NCBI RefSeq assembly: GCF_048544455.1
Contig: NC_133529.1
Coordinates: 46,663,456 to 46,727,455 of the forward strand
DNA: 64,000 bases
Source: Silene latifolia
Taxonomy: Eukaryota; Streptophyta; Magnoliopsida; Caryophyllales; Caryophyllaceae
Direction: 5' to 3'
The notes beneath the pieces are model-generated. The model did no database searches and was not told where the DNA came from. It saw only the letters and a program-made list of their open reading frames with translations. This document shows positions 26,468-36,514 of the stretch, piece by piece (the stretch's first letter is position 1; each line of letters starts with the position of its first letter). The position numbers and the translations under genes were made by a program.

Positions 26468-27746
26468 TGAAGGAATTGTAGATCTTTATATACTAACATA
26501 CTCATATATGTTTTAATTTAATTTGTCATAAAATTAATAAGTGATCTTATGCATGCAAACATTAATTAAAGAGATGGAAAAATCTATTTCTCACCATGTG
26601 ATTTTCGGATATTTGGGCACTAGTAAGGTCACCTACCTTACTTAGTTCTTCAGCTTTCCTTATGGATGAACAAGATTCAAGTATAGAATCCCTCCCAAAA
26701 GCATATACCCAAGGAATACTCATAATAACTAATATTATTTAGATCTAGTAATAATATTAGTTTTGCTATAAAATGATACCAAATAAATTGTATTTTTAGC
26801 TCTTGAATCACTCGGTCAAGAGGGAGTATATGTGAGATTTTATTTCTCTAGAAAAATCACATATTGTAGAGATTATTCATTTTCTTACTCTAGAAAATTA
26901 TGTTGGTGAAAAGAATGAATAATAATGTGAAAGAGAAAAGCTCTTCTCTCTTTCTTGTGGGATGGCCGAAAATGAGCATTGGGTAGTATGCCCAATGCCT
27001 TTTGTTTTTGCTCTTCTCAAAAGCTTAGGCTTGCAAGCCTAGTAGGTAGTCTTTAATCATTATGTTTTCCACTAATATGAAAACACAATATTAACCCAAC
27101 ACTCCCTCTAATTTGGCTAAGACTTTCATAATAAAATGGATGGTCCATTTTATTTTGTCATTTGTCAATTTTGTTACATGTAACATGTTACATGACATGT
27201 CACAATGTAATGTATTTTTAACATATTAAAAATCAACATACTCATAAAATATGTCATTTACAAGATTGACTAGTAATTCGTAATTACTCGTGCCAAAATG
27301 TTTCCAAATTATAAATTACAACATTCTGTATTTATAATAATTTATTCATTCCGTTCCAATTGTTTCTGTAAACAATGATTTCATCTAAGTAATAAAACAA
27401 TTCGATTACTTAGACCGTGTCTCATTTAATCATATTTACAATAAGATACGTAAATTATACTCACAAAATCATCCGTCAATTTTAAGCAATTTAATTAACT
27501 CGTATCGGTATACGATTAACTAAATAATCAATTAAGAGTATTTCCCTATAGGTATGACCTAAGGGGATCAACTGATCACCACCGTCGCACGACAGTAATG
27601 TCAAACTCTAGTAAGCCAATCATTACCGATATGTGTGGACCAGTTGACTGTAAAATATTACATCCCACATGTATTCTTAAAATGAGATTTAATAATGATA
27701 TTTAAATCATGTGATTGCACTATTGTTGAGGACACATTTCCCAACA
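26468..27746 (-). repeat. 5' LTR of Copia-B (1279 bp)
   Basis: It pairs with 18983-20257 and is followed on the minus strand by the primer site CGGTATCATGAGCC (about 26450-26465). It lies directly against the resumed Copia-A sequence at 27752. Confidence 0.95.
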
Positions 27747-28399
27747 GATTAGAATATGACGACTAGCAACAATCATATTGAGAGATAGAGTCTTTGTGTA
27801 ATCAATCTAGTTTTGGATTTATAGTTGTACTTAATTATGACTATTAAGTACATAAACTCTAAATAAGAATACAAACTTGTTAAGATACAAAAGAGGTTTC
27901 ACTTTTGTGACCCTATACACCACGATTTGATGTATGGCTAGCCCATTATCAAGGTGATTATATTCTAAACCAAACTAGAATGATATATCATGAAGATGAT
28001 GCAAGACTCAAATTGGTAACCCAAGATTAAACCTTAAACTGGAATGATTAACGCAAAGAGTTATCGAGTACTCTTGAAACCATTAGATCTTATGGTATAT
28101 GCGTATCTTGTATTCAAAGCAAGATATCTCGTGCCTTTTGGTTGAAAAGGAGATCGAGGTTGTAAATCATTGATCGAAAATAGGTTGCTCATTTTCTTTT
28201 ACCAACGATTTAGGTTGACACTAATGTGTTCACTTAATAAGGTAAATAGAGAAATCTTTGAAGAAGTTCAAAAGTTCAAAGAAGCACGATTTAGTCGTGA
28301 TGGGATTATCAAAGTGAAGACTTTGATATAAGCCAAAGGAAATGTGATATAGTATCACAAGTTAATCTCTCTTAGCACGCATTATGGAATAATGTGTGA

Positions 28400-29420
28400 T
28401 TGGATAAGAATTCAAACGCTATTCGATATGGTTTGGACTTCGATCAAGTTACTTTGAGTTACTTGATCCTTTTGGGGATTTTATCATTTTGTCTAAATTA
28501 TTTTTCCACTAAATCTAAAACGATTCATATGAGATATGAAATGGTAGGGTACCATGTTTGTAAGTTTTCACAAGAAACAAATGCTCATTTTTCCCTTTTC
28601 AATTATCACGAGTACGACGGGTTTGCGGCTCGTGAAGCTGTCTTCTAAAATACAAGTTTATTTCTAGAAGACAGAGTGGGAGAAATTATTCAAGAGCCAC
28701 AAAGAATGCCACAAAGAATGTTATGTCGCAAGAAACTGGTCTTTCTTGGCTACATGAGACGTTTTGTGTAAGATGTTGTTTCCTTAAAACCTAGGAGGTT
28801 AAATTCGTCACTTGTTAAAAATGATGAATTCATGCTACTTTTAAGAAAGTAAAGAGCTTATAACTTACAAAGAAATTGTTTGATTCGAGTTGATTACTTC
28901 TGGAAAGTAATAAACATGTGACTTACATGAGAGTGTTTAAGTCACAACTCAATATAAGGCTTAGAGCCATGAAAATCCGAAATTTAAAGGCTTGATTAGT
29001 GACAAAGGGTTTTGCACGAATAAAGAGAGATTTCAAAGCTTGATTAGTTGCAAAGGGTTTTGCACTAATTGAAATGCTTAAGTCTATTTGGATCTTCTTA
29101 GGGATTGTGTTTCATTATGAGGATATGCCATGACAAAGAAGTGAATCTAAAACCCACTTCTTCAAAAGAAGGAATGTATTCAATACATGTCATAAGTTTT
29201 ATAGATTTTTACAATCCTAAGATAATGTGAAACTTAAGAGAGGATCTTAAGTAGGACATCAATGAGTTGGAATCAACATTTTGATCATGTGATAAAACAT
29301 TTCTCGATAAGTCGAGAAGTTGTGTTTATACATGGAGTTTAGTGGGAGTTACGGAAATTTTAATTAGTCCGATATGTGGATGACATATTGATCATTAAGA
29401 ATGATTTAAGACTTTTGGAG
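28400..29420 (+). pseudogene. Copia integrase-tail and RT remnant in Copia-A
   Basis: An 82-aa open stretch at 28400-28648 ends in FAAREAVF, matching the Copia block 'vFvARngvFLEkeF' between integrase and RT, and continues as VGEIIQEPQR past the stop in another frame. Further right are TSMSWNQHFDHVIK (near 29262-29300) and YVDDILI (29375-29396) in shifted frames. RNase H text to the right could not be read with confidence. Confidence 0.75.
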
Positions 29421-30984
29421 TATTGTAATACATCTTTAATATCCGGATTTATGAAGATAAATCCACATGATATTAGCGTCAAATAAGAAGTCTTATGTTC
29501 ATAAGATTTATGACTAAGTTCAATAAAATTGAACATATTTGATTGATTCCATTTGCTTCCGCTGCCGGATCAATTAAATGAGTAATGATGTATAACACTT
29601 CATATACTTTGAGTATGATGAATTGTTTTCAAAATCGAATTTAAGTAATCTTTGCCAAGTAAGCCATAAAGATTACCCTCAAGTGCTTGCAGAAGCATTA
29701 AGGAAGTAAAGCAAAGTGTTTATGATGCAATTTTGTGTAAGAGTGTTACACAAGTGATAATTGACAATTGAGGTTGTGCATGATTTCCGACAAAACCATA
29801 ATCAAAACACATTAGGATGGTTAAGATACCATTGTGGCTATGTTATTTAAGAAATAGATTTTTTAGAATCGTTCTAGGCAATAAAGAACAATGAGAAATA
29901 TTTAAAACGGAAATTGAGTACACTTTCAATCATGAGATGTGCAAGAGAATGAGTCCCGCACACTGTGAAAACAGTGGGAGCTACTCTAAGGCTAGAAGGC
30001 CTATGTCTTGATTGGATCTCGACACGTACTCAGAAAGTTTTGTAATGCAAATGTATACATTACAAAGGAAAACAAGGATGTAGTAAGGTTAAGTAAGGTA
30101 CAAGTTATTGATAAAACCTACTAACCAAAGCCTTCTCATAGGCCAAACATGATGAATCATGTCATTTCAATTGAATTGAAATGAACAACTACATACAAGA
30201 TCAAATTAGATTATAGAACATGAAATAGTAATCAGGCATTGACTATTCATATGTGATAATCGCATTTGTCGTTCGAGTTTTACTTTAAAACTCTTTTATT
30301 ATACTTTGTTACATCCAAACGGGTTGTAGAGACAACGTTGAACCCCGTTAAAGTGAACACGGATTAACATTGTATTCGCCCATAGTCACTTGTATGAGGT
30401 GACGTCTCGAAGTGACTAGAGTGTGATGCGATTGATGGCAAGTTCAAGTGCCATAGAGTCATGTGAGATGACTAGTCGATCACATAGGCAGACTGTTAGG
30501 AACACTTTGTCGGGCAGTGACCGCTTATAGAGTTCTGGCAAATTTATATAGCCTGGTCGTGGCGAGAGCTACTATAGTATTCTAATGAGTCGATTCTTTT
30601 GACTAAAGACTGTTCGCCTAAGATGGCACAGTTTCAGATTAACTTTGATTTGTGTTACTACGACCTTCGTAAATGGGGTCAAATGGGTATATTTTGGGTT
30701 ATGATGGCTGTGGCTAGTCGAAGGGAATAAGTGCGATAAGAATTGTCCACCCCCTTGTCAGGGTTAAAACAATATCTCAGGGCCACTCGAGGAGTAATGA
30801 ACGGAAATACGTGGCCACGCTCGGAATGTATCCATGGTGGATAAATTCGGTCAATCGATTATTCTCCAGATCGAGGAAACCACTCTCGATATGATCACTT
30901 GCAAGTACGACCCGAAAGACACCTTGCATTGAGTGGGAGATAGTAATAGGACAAGAGAATTGGTGACGCATACTTGTCGAGGAC
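29421..30984 (+). other. Copia-A interior, right part after RT
   Basis: About 1.5 kb between the RT remnant and the polypurine tract. It presumably held RNase H and a long 3' untranslated part. It is matched in inverted orientation by 20280-21830. I see no open gene. Confidence 0.65.
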
Positions 30985-30995
30985 AAGTGGGAGAT
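30985..30995 (+). other. Polypurine tract of Copia-A
   Basis: AAGTGGGAGAT directly precedes the TGTTGGG start of the 3' LTR, the usual Copia arrangement. Confidence 0.9.
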
Positions 30996-32297
30996 TGTTG
31001 GGAAATGTGTCCTCAACAATGGTGCGATCACATGATTTAAATATCATTATTAAATCTCATTACAAGAATACGGAAGGGATGATACATTACATATATAGTC
31101 AACTGGTCCACACATATCGGTAATGATTGGCTGGCTAGAGTTTGACATTACTGTCGTGCGACGGTGGTGATCAGTTGATCCCTTGAGGTCACACCTAAAG
31201 GACGATTCCCTTAATTGAAAAGGTTAATTAATTGTATACCGATAGAGATTAATTAATTCCTTAAAATTGAACAATTCAATTTGTAAGAGAGAATATTGAT
31301 ATCTTATTTTAATGGGATTGAATAAGATTTATTTTAGTAAATAAAATGCTTTATTACTAAAATTGTTTATTGTTTGAGAAACAATAAAGATAAGAATGAA
31401 TGGTTGATTATAATTACAAGATATTGTGAATTATAATTATATGACCCATTTTATTTTTGTGATCAAGTATCACTAGTCAATTTGTTGAATGTAATTTAAT
31501 TAATTTATAAAATGATATTTATGTGATAAATATGCATTTAATTAATTAGTAACATGTATCATACTACATGTGACATATTGTGTGACAAATGACAAATTGA
31601 CAAAAATAAAATGGTAGTCCATTTTATATAGATGGACCGAAATATGAGTGTTATGGGTGTTAGTGGATGAATTATTTTATGAGATAAAATAATCTAATGA
31701 TACCTAACCTACACCTAGTCTTACAAGTCTAAGATTTAGAAAAGAACAAAAGAAAAGTGAAGGACCATATATTGGTCCTCCTCTCACCCACAAACCGTGT
31801 GACTTGCTCTCTTAATGAGAGTTTTGTTCTTTTATTATTTTACACACTCAACCATTAGAAAGACATGCAAAAATTCTCTCTCACATGTTCATCTTTCTCC
31901 TTCATCAAAACATGAATTTTTGATTGAATTTGTTCATAAGAGATTACTAAAATTATTAATGTAATATATGAGTATTAGTAATCAATTTTAAGGTAAACCA
32001 CAATGTAAATATCTAGTACATATTAGTTTGTGGGATTAAGGGATAGTTTTGGGTGCAACTAATTGGAGGGCTTCTATTTTGAGGTCATGTATGTTCATCC
32101 ATTAATGGAAAGCTCAAGAACTAACAAGAAGGAGATCTTGTTGGTGCCCAATATGACCGAAATTATTATGGTGAGAAAATGATTTCTTCTCTTACCTTAT
32201 TGATGTTTGCATGCATAAGATCTAGAATTTATTTTATGACCAAATAAATATGAAACTTATAAGAATATGTTATATAATGAGATATAGTTTTCTAACA
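30996..32297 (+). repeat. 3' LTR of Copia-A (1302 bp)
   Basis: It pairs with 14717-16013 and ends TTTTCTAACA, followed by the gtgtc target-site copy and the resumed Gypsy-2 LTR. Confidence 0.95.
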
Positions 32298-32714
32298 GTG
32301 TCATGAGTTGTACTTTTATTCATTTGTTTACATTCATGTAATTCATTAACCATTATATTTATAATAAATGTTCTTTAATTGTAATTCCGATCTCACTACC
32401 TCGAGAAACCGAGATGGTAACGCTCCAATTATCTTGGCCGGATAGTTGAGGTGTTACAAACCCACCCCTGCCGATACCAAACCGCAGCGTGGACATTAAA
32501 CTCCAGCTCATCGCAACGAGCGAACCCAAGCTAATTAGTGTGCACATCACCCTTATGATTGGAGTTACAAGAGGCGAAATAAGGGGGTAAAACCATCTCC
32601 CGACATGGCTCACAGTATCCATCTCATCACCACTAACATCCACAATCGTAATCACCACAATAATATAAACACAATGATAACAACCACAATAATGCAAACA
32701 ATCGTAAACTTTAC

Positions 32715-34486
32715 TGTAATAACCCAAATAAGATAGACTTTTGTTTGTTTGTTTTCCTAATTCGAATTGTATAGTATGGTTGCCTTACTTCCAACTTCTC
32801 ATAAATAAAAGAATTATTTAAACCCTTAGTTTTTATTAATATTTCCTCTTATACGTAAAGTGCTTTCTAAACCCTTGCCTTGCCCTTGCTTTTTGGTTCA
32901 TCTGCCTCCTTATATGACAATGAGCCAATAATCATTATTCTAAATCACATGTATCTTGGAGCTCCTCCACTTTCCATGATCAACACATTTTTGTGATCTT
33001 AATAATTTTCTTCTTGTGAGATCTGGTTAATTAAAGTTCTCCACCATCGCTGCCTCTGTCTGTTGATCAACCCGCCTTACTTCCACTATTCTTTTTATCT
33101 AATTCATCCGAATCATATCTGTTCTACTTGGAAATATTGCAATTTATCTCGTAATTGTTAAGGTAACACGATTCTACCGATCCTATTAATCTTATTATTG
33201 TTTGGGGTTGTTTGTATTTGTGCTAATTGTTGTCGTCATAATGATGTGTAATTAAAGTTATGAACTTTGATATGCTAATGTGCTATTATATATATTGATT
33301 AATATTTATATTATTCCTTATTAAATAATCAATTGTTTGTGAGACGGGTTGAATTATGAGATGGTGTTAATTTAGACGTATGAACCATAAAGTTGAATGG
33401 ATAATTATTGCAGGTGAGTACATAGATTAGCAGAATGATGATACTTCATTAATGGTTGAGTGTGTGTACGTACTCACGTTTTATTATTATAAGCAATCAA
33501 GGTCTTACTTTGGAGAATGGTAATGGAAGGGATGATACGATTATGGGACTTCTGTGAACATGAATTGATATGGCATTTAACCGTATGGAGTTGTACGGGT
33601 TTAGGAGTGGTTATTTTTGTATTGTGTTTTTATTGTCGATTTCTTTGACCGAGACTCGTGGGTGAGTAGCTTTGAGTTTATACTCTAAGTGATGAGCATG
33701 GTTCTTGGAACCTTTGACAATATCGATATTGAAATTGAGATGGAAATTGGTTACTGGTATTGAGTTATGATTTATGGGGCCTTTGAGCCGGGTTATCTTT
33801 ACGGTCCAGTGTGACCATGGTTATTGAGTTAGTTATATTGTTTTGAATCGATATTGAGATGGAAATATTGTTTCGCGGTCTTATCCGCCAGTTCACTAAC
33901 CCCTTGTCCTTGGCTTAGGTTCGACGATGAGAATATGATATCTGGTTACCTTGGATATTATATTATGAGTAAGACGGAGTAATGTGTATGACGTAGTGAG
34001 TTGAGATTTGTTTAGCTATAGTGGCGAGAGATGAGTATTATATTAAAGGATAGTATGGAGTTAGTATGAGGTTCAGATTAGTTTATGGGGAGTGTTTTTA
34101 TTATTCTCTCTGTTTATTTTTATTTTTACGTGTGCTTGTTTCCACGCCATGACCAAAAACTATTCTGCTTATATTGAGGTATTATCTGTTACTCAGCTTT
34201 CCGGCTGACGTGTTTTCTCCCTTTTGGGCTACTCGTCATGGGGGTAGTTCCTTTCTGTCTTCAGGTTTTATTTCAGGTTACTTCCGCTGCAGTTCAAAAG
34301 GATTTTTATTTCAAGAGAAGATTTCATTTAGAGTTTTGTAAAGTTTTTTATTCCAATTTATATTATTTAATTTTAAAAGGGATTTGTAATAAGAGACTTT
34401 GTATATTAATTATAATATCCTTGTATTTCGGCCATTTTTGTATGTAAAAGTTAGTCTTAATTTAGCCGAAAATCAGGGGTGTTACA
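32715..34486 (+). repeat. Solo Ty3/Gypsy LTR (1772 bp), TSD tttac
   Basis: It begins TGTAATAACCCAAATAAG and ends AATCAGGGGTGTTACA. Perfect duplications tttac lie at 32710-32714 and 34487-34491. There is no internal region. Its ends resemble those of the other Gypsy LTRs here, but its body is different, so it is a separate family. Confidence 0.92.
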
Positions 34487-34904
34487 TTTACTGAGTAGGA
34501 AAACCCTACCTTTTCGCAATCTAAGCATACACAAGCAATCGCACTAGCAATCCTCCATGAAACTGTCACCTACAAATAATAATCACATATAATTTCTAAC
34601 TACCCCTCAATAATCAATCTAGTGCCCAATTACCACTTCCCCCAAATCCCCCAAAATTAGGGTTAGGTCTAGTATAAACATAAGAGAAGAGATCGAGACT
34701 TACAACAATGATTGACGCGATGTAAGGTGAAATCCGACTACAAAAGCTAGATCCTTGCTAAGTTGATGATTCGAGTGATTAGGGAGAGTTTAGAGAAATA
34801 TTTTAGGGTTACAAATGATTAAGAAAACTGATTATGTGATTATATAACTCCCAAAGCATTCTAATCAAACCGCGCAAAAGACGACCCCAGACCGGGCACT
34901 CGGC

Positions 34905-34958
34905 CAAGTACCAGAGGCACTCGGCCGAGTACGCACTACTCGACGGATTGTCTCACCA
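34905..34958. repeat. Short array of ACTCGGCCGAGT palindromes
   Basis: Two copies, ACTCGGCCAAGTA and ACTCGGCCGAGTA, and a partial ACTCGACGG lie at the end of the Gypsy-3 LTR remnant. This is the third occurrence of the motif class in the window. Confidence 0.75.
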
Positions 34959-34960
34959 AC

Positions 34961-35703
34961 TATTTAAGTTTCTAAATTATATCATTCACCCTTAGGCGCT
35001 AAATTATATATGTAATTTAGAGTTGTTTATTAGATTACGCACGAACAACTGTGGCTCAAACACTTGCATTAAAGGGTAGATCACAAAGTTTACGAGGATA
35101 GTTACGACCTTCAGGGTACCTTATGGCGATGTCCTTGTTTCCACACAAACAGGTGTGCTTGCTTGCAGAGGGAATTTGTAGAATATTATGTCTTCTTCAT
35201 CTTTTTGAAACCTGTGATTGTTGTTTCTCAACCCCTTGAAATGAACGAGAAGAGCTTTTTTTATAAAGTTCTCATTCGCCTTGGTGGACTTAGGTGGTCT
35301 CGGGCCCATTTGTGGGGTTATTATTGACTTTGCCCAAAATTTCGGTTTTTTTTGGTCTAGTGACTCGAATAATCTATTTTGTCACCCGAATCGACCCATA
35401 TTTAAAGGGCACAAAATAATTAAATTGATTTAAAATGTGTTATTAACTCAAAAATAATTTATTTATTTTATGTACTCGACATATTAATAAATTTTCAGTG
35501 TCTACATGCGGTTCACTCGCTTGATTATTCCTAACCCTTTTTAATTGTGAGGTGCTGCCATTTAAGAGGGGTTACTTTTTTGCCATTTAAGACTACTAGC
35601 CAAAGACAAAATCACGGGGAGAGTATAAAAATTTAGGGTCATTTCAATTTGAACGGGTATGCCAAATTCATATGTCGCATTATATTGATCGATTTCTCTC
35701 CCC
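34961..35703. other. Unassigned intergenic sequence
   Basis: About 740 bp between the Gypsy-3 remnant and the foldback element. A 62-aa minus-strand open stretch at 35121-35309 has no recognisable domain and no supporting context. No repeat termini were seen. Confidence 0.4.
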
Positions 35704-36262
35704 GTAGATTTGTGAATTTTTTGGTTAATTGGTGTAAATTAGCAAAACTATGGGGAATTAGCGTCCGTTTCAAACTATTTTGCTCCATGATGTCCACGTC
35801 ATCACTTTTAATTTTTTTCGAATTTTTATGTGAAGCCGCTAAGAATCTTAGCAGCTTTATCCATACCATTTTTGTAGTACCAAAGTGGAAGTTATTAGCA
35901 ATTTTTTTTGGTCGGCATGAAAGCCGCTAAGGTTATTAGCGTTTTTGCCTATTTGCATGTATTTTGAGTGACACAATGTTGCAGGAGTTGCAGGCTTCAC
36001 ATGTTTGGAAGATGACAAAATGTGGAGCCGCTAGGGATCTTAGCGGCTTTACATATTCGGTATTTTTCTAAACTTGCACTTGGTACTACAAAAATGGTAT
36101 GCATCCAAGCCGTTAAGGATCTTAGCGGCTTCACATAAAAACAGGAAAAAAAATAAAAGTGATGCTGTGGACACCATGAGGCAAAATAGTTTGAAACGGA
36201 CGCTGATTCCCCAATTATTTTGCTAATTAACGTCAATTAACCAAAAAATTCTAGATTTGTTG
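35704..36262. mobile_element. Foldback/MITE-like element with palindromic subrepeats
   Basis: Two arms of roughly 235 bp (about 35704-35941 and 36026-36262) are inverted copies of each other. They share 'aattttttggttaatt', 'agcgtccgtttcaaacta' and 'ccatttttgtagtacca' blocks. Each arm holds two copies of the palindrome AGCCGCTAAGATCTTAGCGGCT, at 35834-35856, 35922-35941, 36026-36048 and 36107-36131. The loop is about 85 bp and codes for nothing. Neither a target-site duplication nor a precise outer end could be fixed. It ends about 250 bp before the TBL start codon. Shadow open frames on its two strands are not genes. Confidence 0.75.
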
Positions 36263-36514
36263 TCGCGCAAGAAAAAATATTCAAAAACAATACATAGGGT
36301 TAGTAATGTACAAATTCTTTGCTGTTGCTTTCAGTAAGGTGTTTCTTAACCCTACCCATTAATAAATTACTATTCCTAATCCATATACACCAAAACTAAC
36401 CCACTAAAACAACCTCCCCTACCTTTTTCACCTACTCATTTTCCAATCCAATCCTTAAAAACCATGACAATTTAACAAACTTATTGTTTACACGTAAAAA
36501 ATAATACAAGCATA
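36263..36514 (+). promoter_or_regulatory. Upstream region of the TBL gene
   Basis: Pyrimidine-rich, A/T-rich leader between the foldback element and the TBL ATG. No clear TATA box stands out. The transcription start is presumably within this stretch. Confidence 0.4.

Larger units (their letters stand above)
18983..27746 (-). mobile_element. Inner Ty1/Copia element (Copia-B), antisense, inside Copia-A, TSD gatta
   Basis: LTRs at 18983-20257 and 26468-27746 are near-identical. Perfect duplications gatta lie at 18978-18982 and 27747-27751. The reverse complement of the polypurine tract (atctcccacttgtcctcgaca, from 20258) follows the left LTR, and the reverse complement of CGGTATCATGAGCC precedes the right one. 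The 5' end is therefore on the right. Length is 8764 bp with a 6.2-kb interior. It belongs to the same family as Copia-A, but its LTR ends differently (CTACAATTCCTTCA against GATATAGTTTTCTAACA). Confidence 0.95.
14717..32297 (+). mobile_element. Outer Ty1/Copia element (Copia-A), nested in Gypsy-2 LTR, TSD gtgtc
   Basis: Two near-identical LTRs (14717-16013 and 30996-32297) bound it, with perfect duplications gtgtc at 14712-14716 and 32298-32302. A tRNA-Met-like site follows the first LTR and a Copia-type polypurine tract (AAGTGGGAGAT) precedes the second. Its own interior is about 6.2 kb (16014-18982 and 27752-30995); the rest is the inverted inner element. Pol is reduced to unreadable remnants, so movement must have depended on another element's enzymes. 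Confidence 0.95.
12771..32457 (+). repeat. 3' LTR of Gypsy-2, split by the nested Copia insertion
   Basis: The LTR begins TGTAATACTCCGTAG directly after a polypurine tract and ends GAGGTGTTACA. Its own sequence is 12771-14716 plus 32303-32457, about 2.1 kb. The last 70 bp contain the 'actacctcg(a/g)gaaaccgagatggtaac' block also seen in Gypsy-1. GGTGG-rich sequence fills 13300-13740, as in Gypsy-1, and gives spurious open frames on both strands. A (TAA)n tract lies at 12918-12942. Confidence 0.85.
32458..34960 (-). repeat. Antisense Gypsy-3 LTR remnant, split by a solo LTR
   Basis: Sequence on both sides of the inserted solo LTR (32458-32709 and 34492 to about 34955) resembles the antisense solo LTR at 6976-8357 in order: a 'gtgtgcacatcac' block, an 'acaaacaatc' tract, a 'tgagtagg' block, a 'ttagggtt' block, then CTCGGCCGAG palindromes. 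Both outer edges are missing. Gypsy-2 cuts it on the left, and on the right it stops just after the palindromes. Confidence 0.7.

Noticed and set aside
18983..27746. Two independent solo LTRs
   Set aside because: Primer site and polypurine tract lie on the correct inner sides, and gatta duplications flank the pair, so they are the two ends of one element.
35121..35309. 62-aa basic minus-strand frame
   Set aside because: No recognisable domain, short, and no promoter or neighbouring exons; left unassigned.
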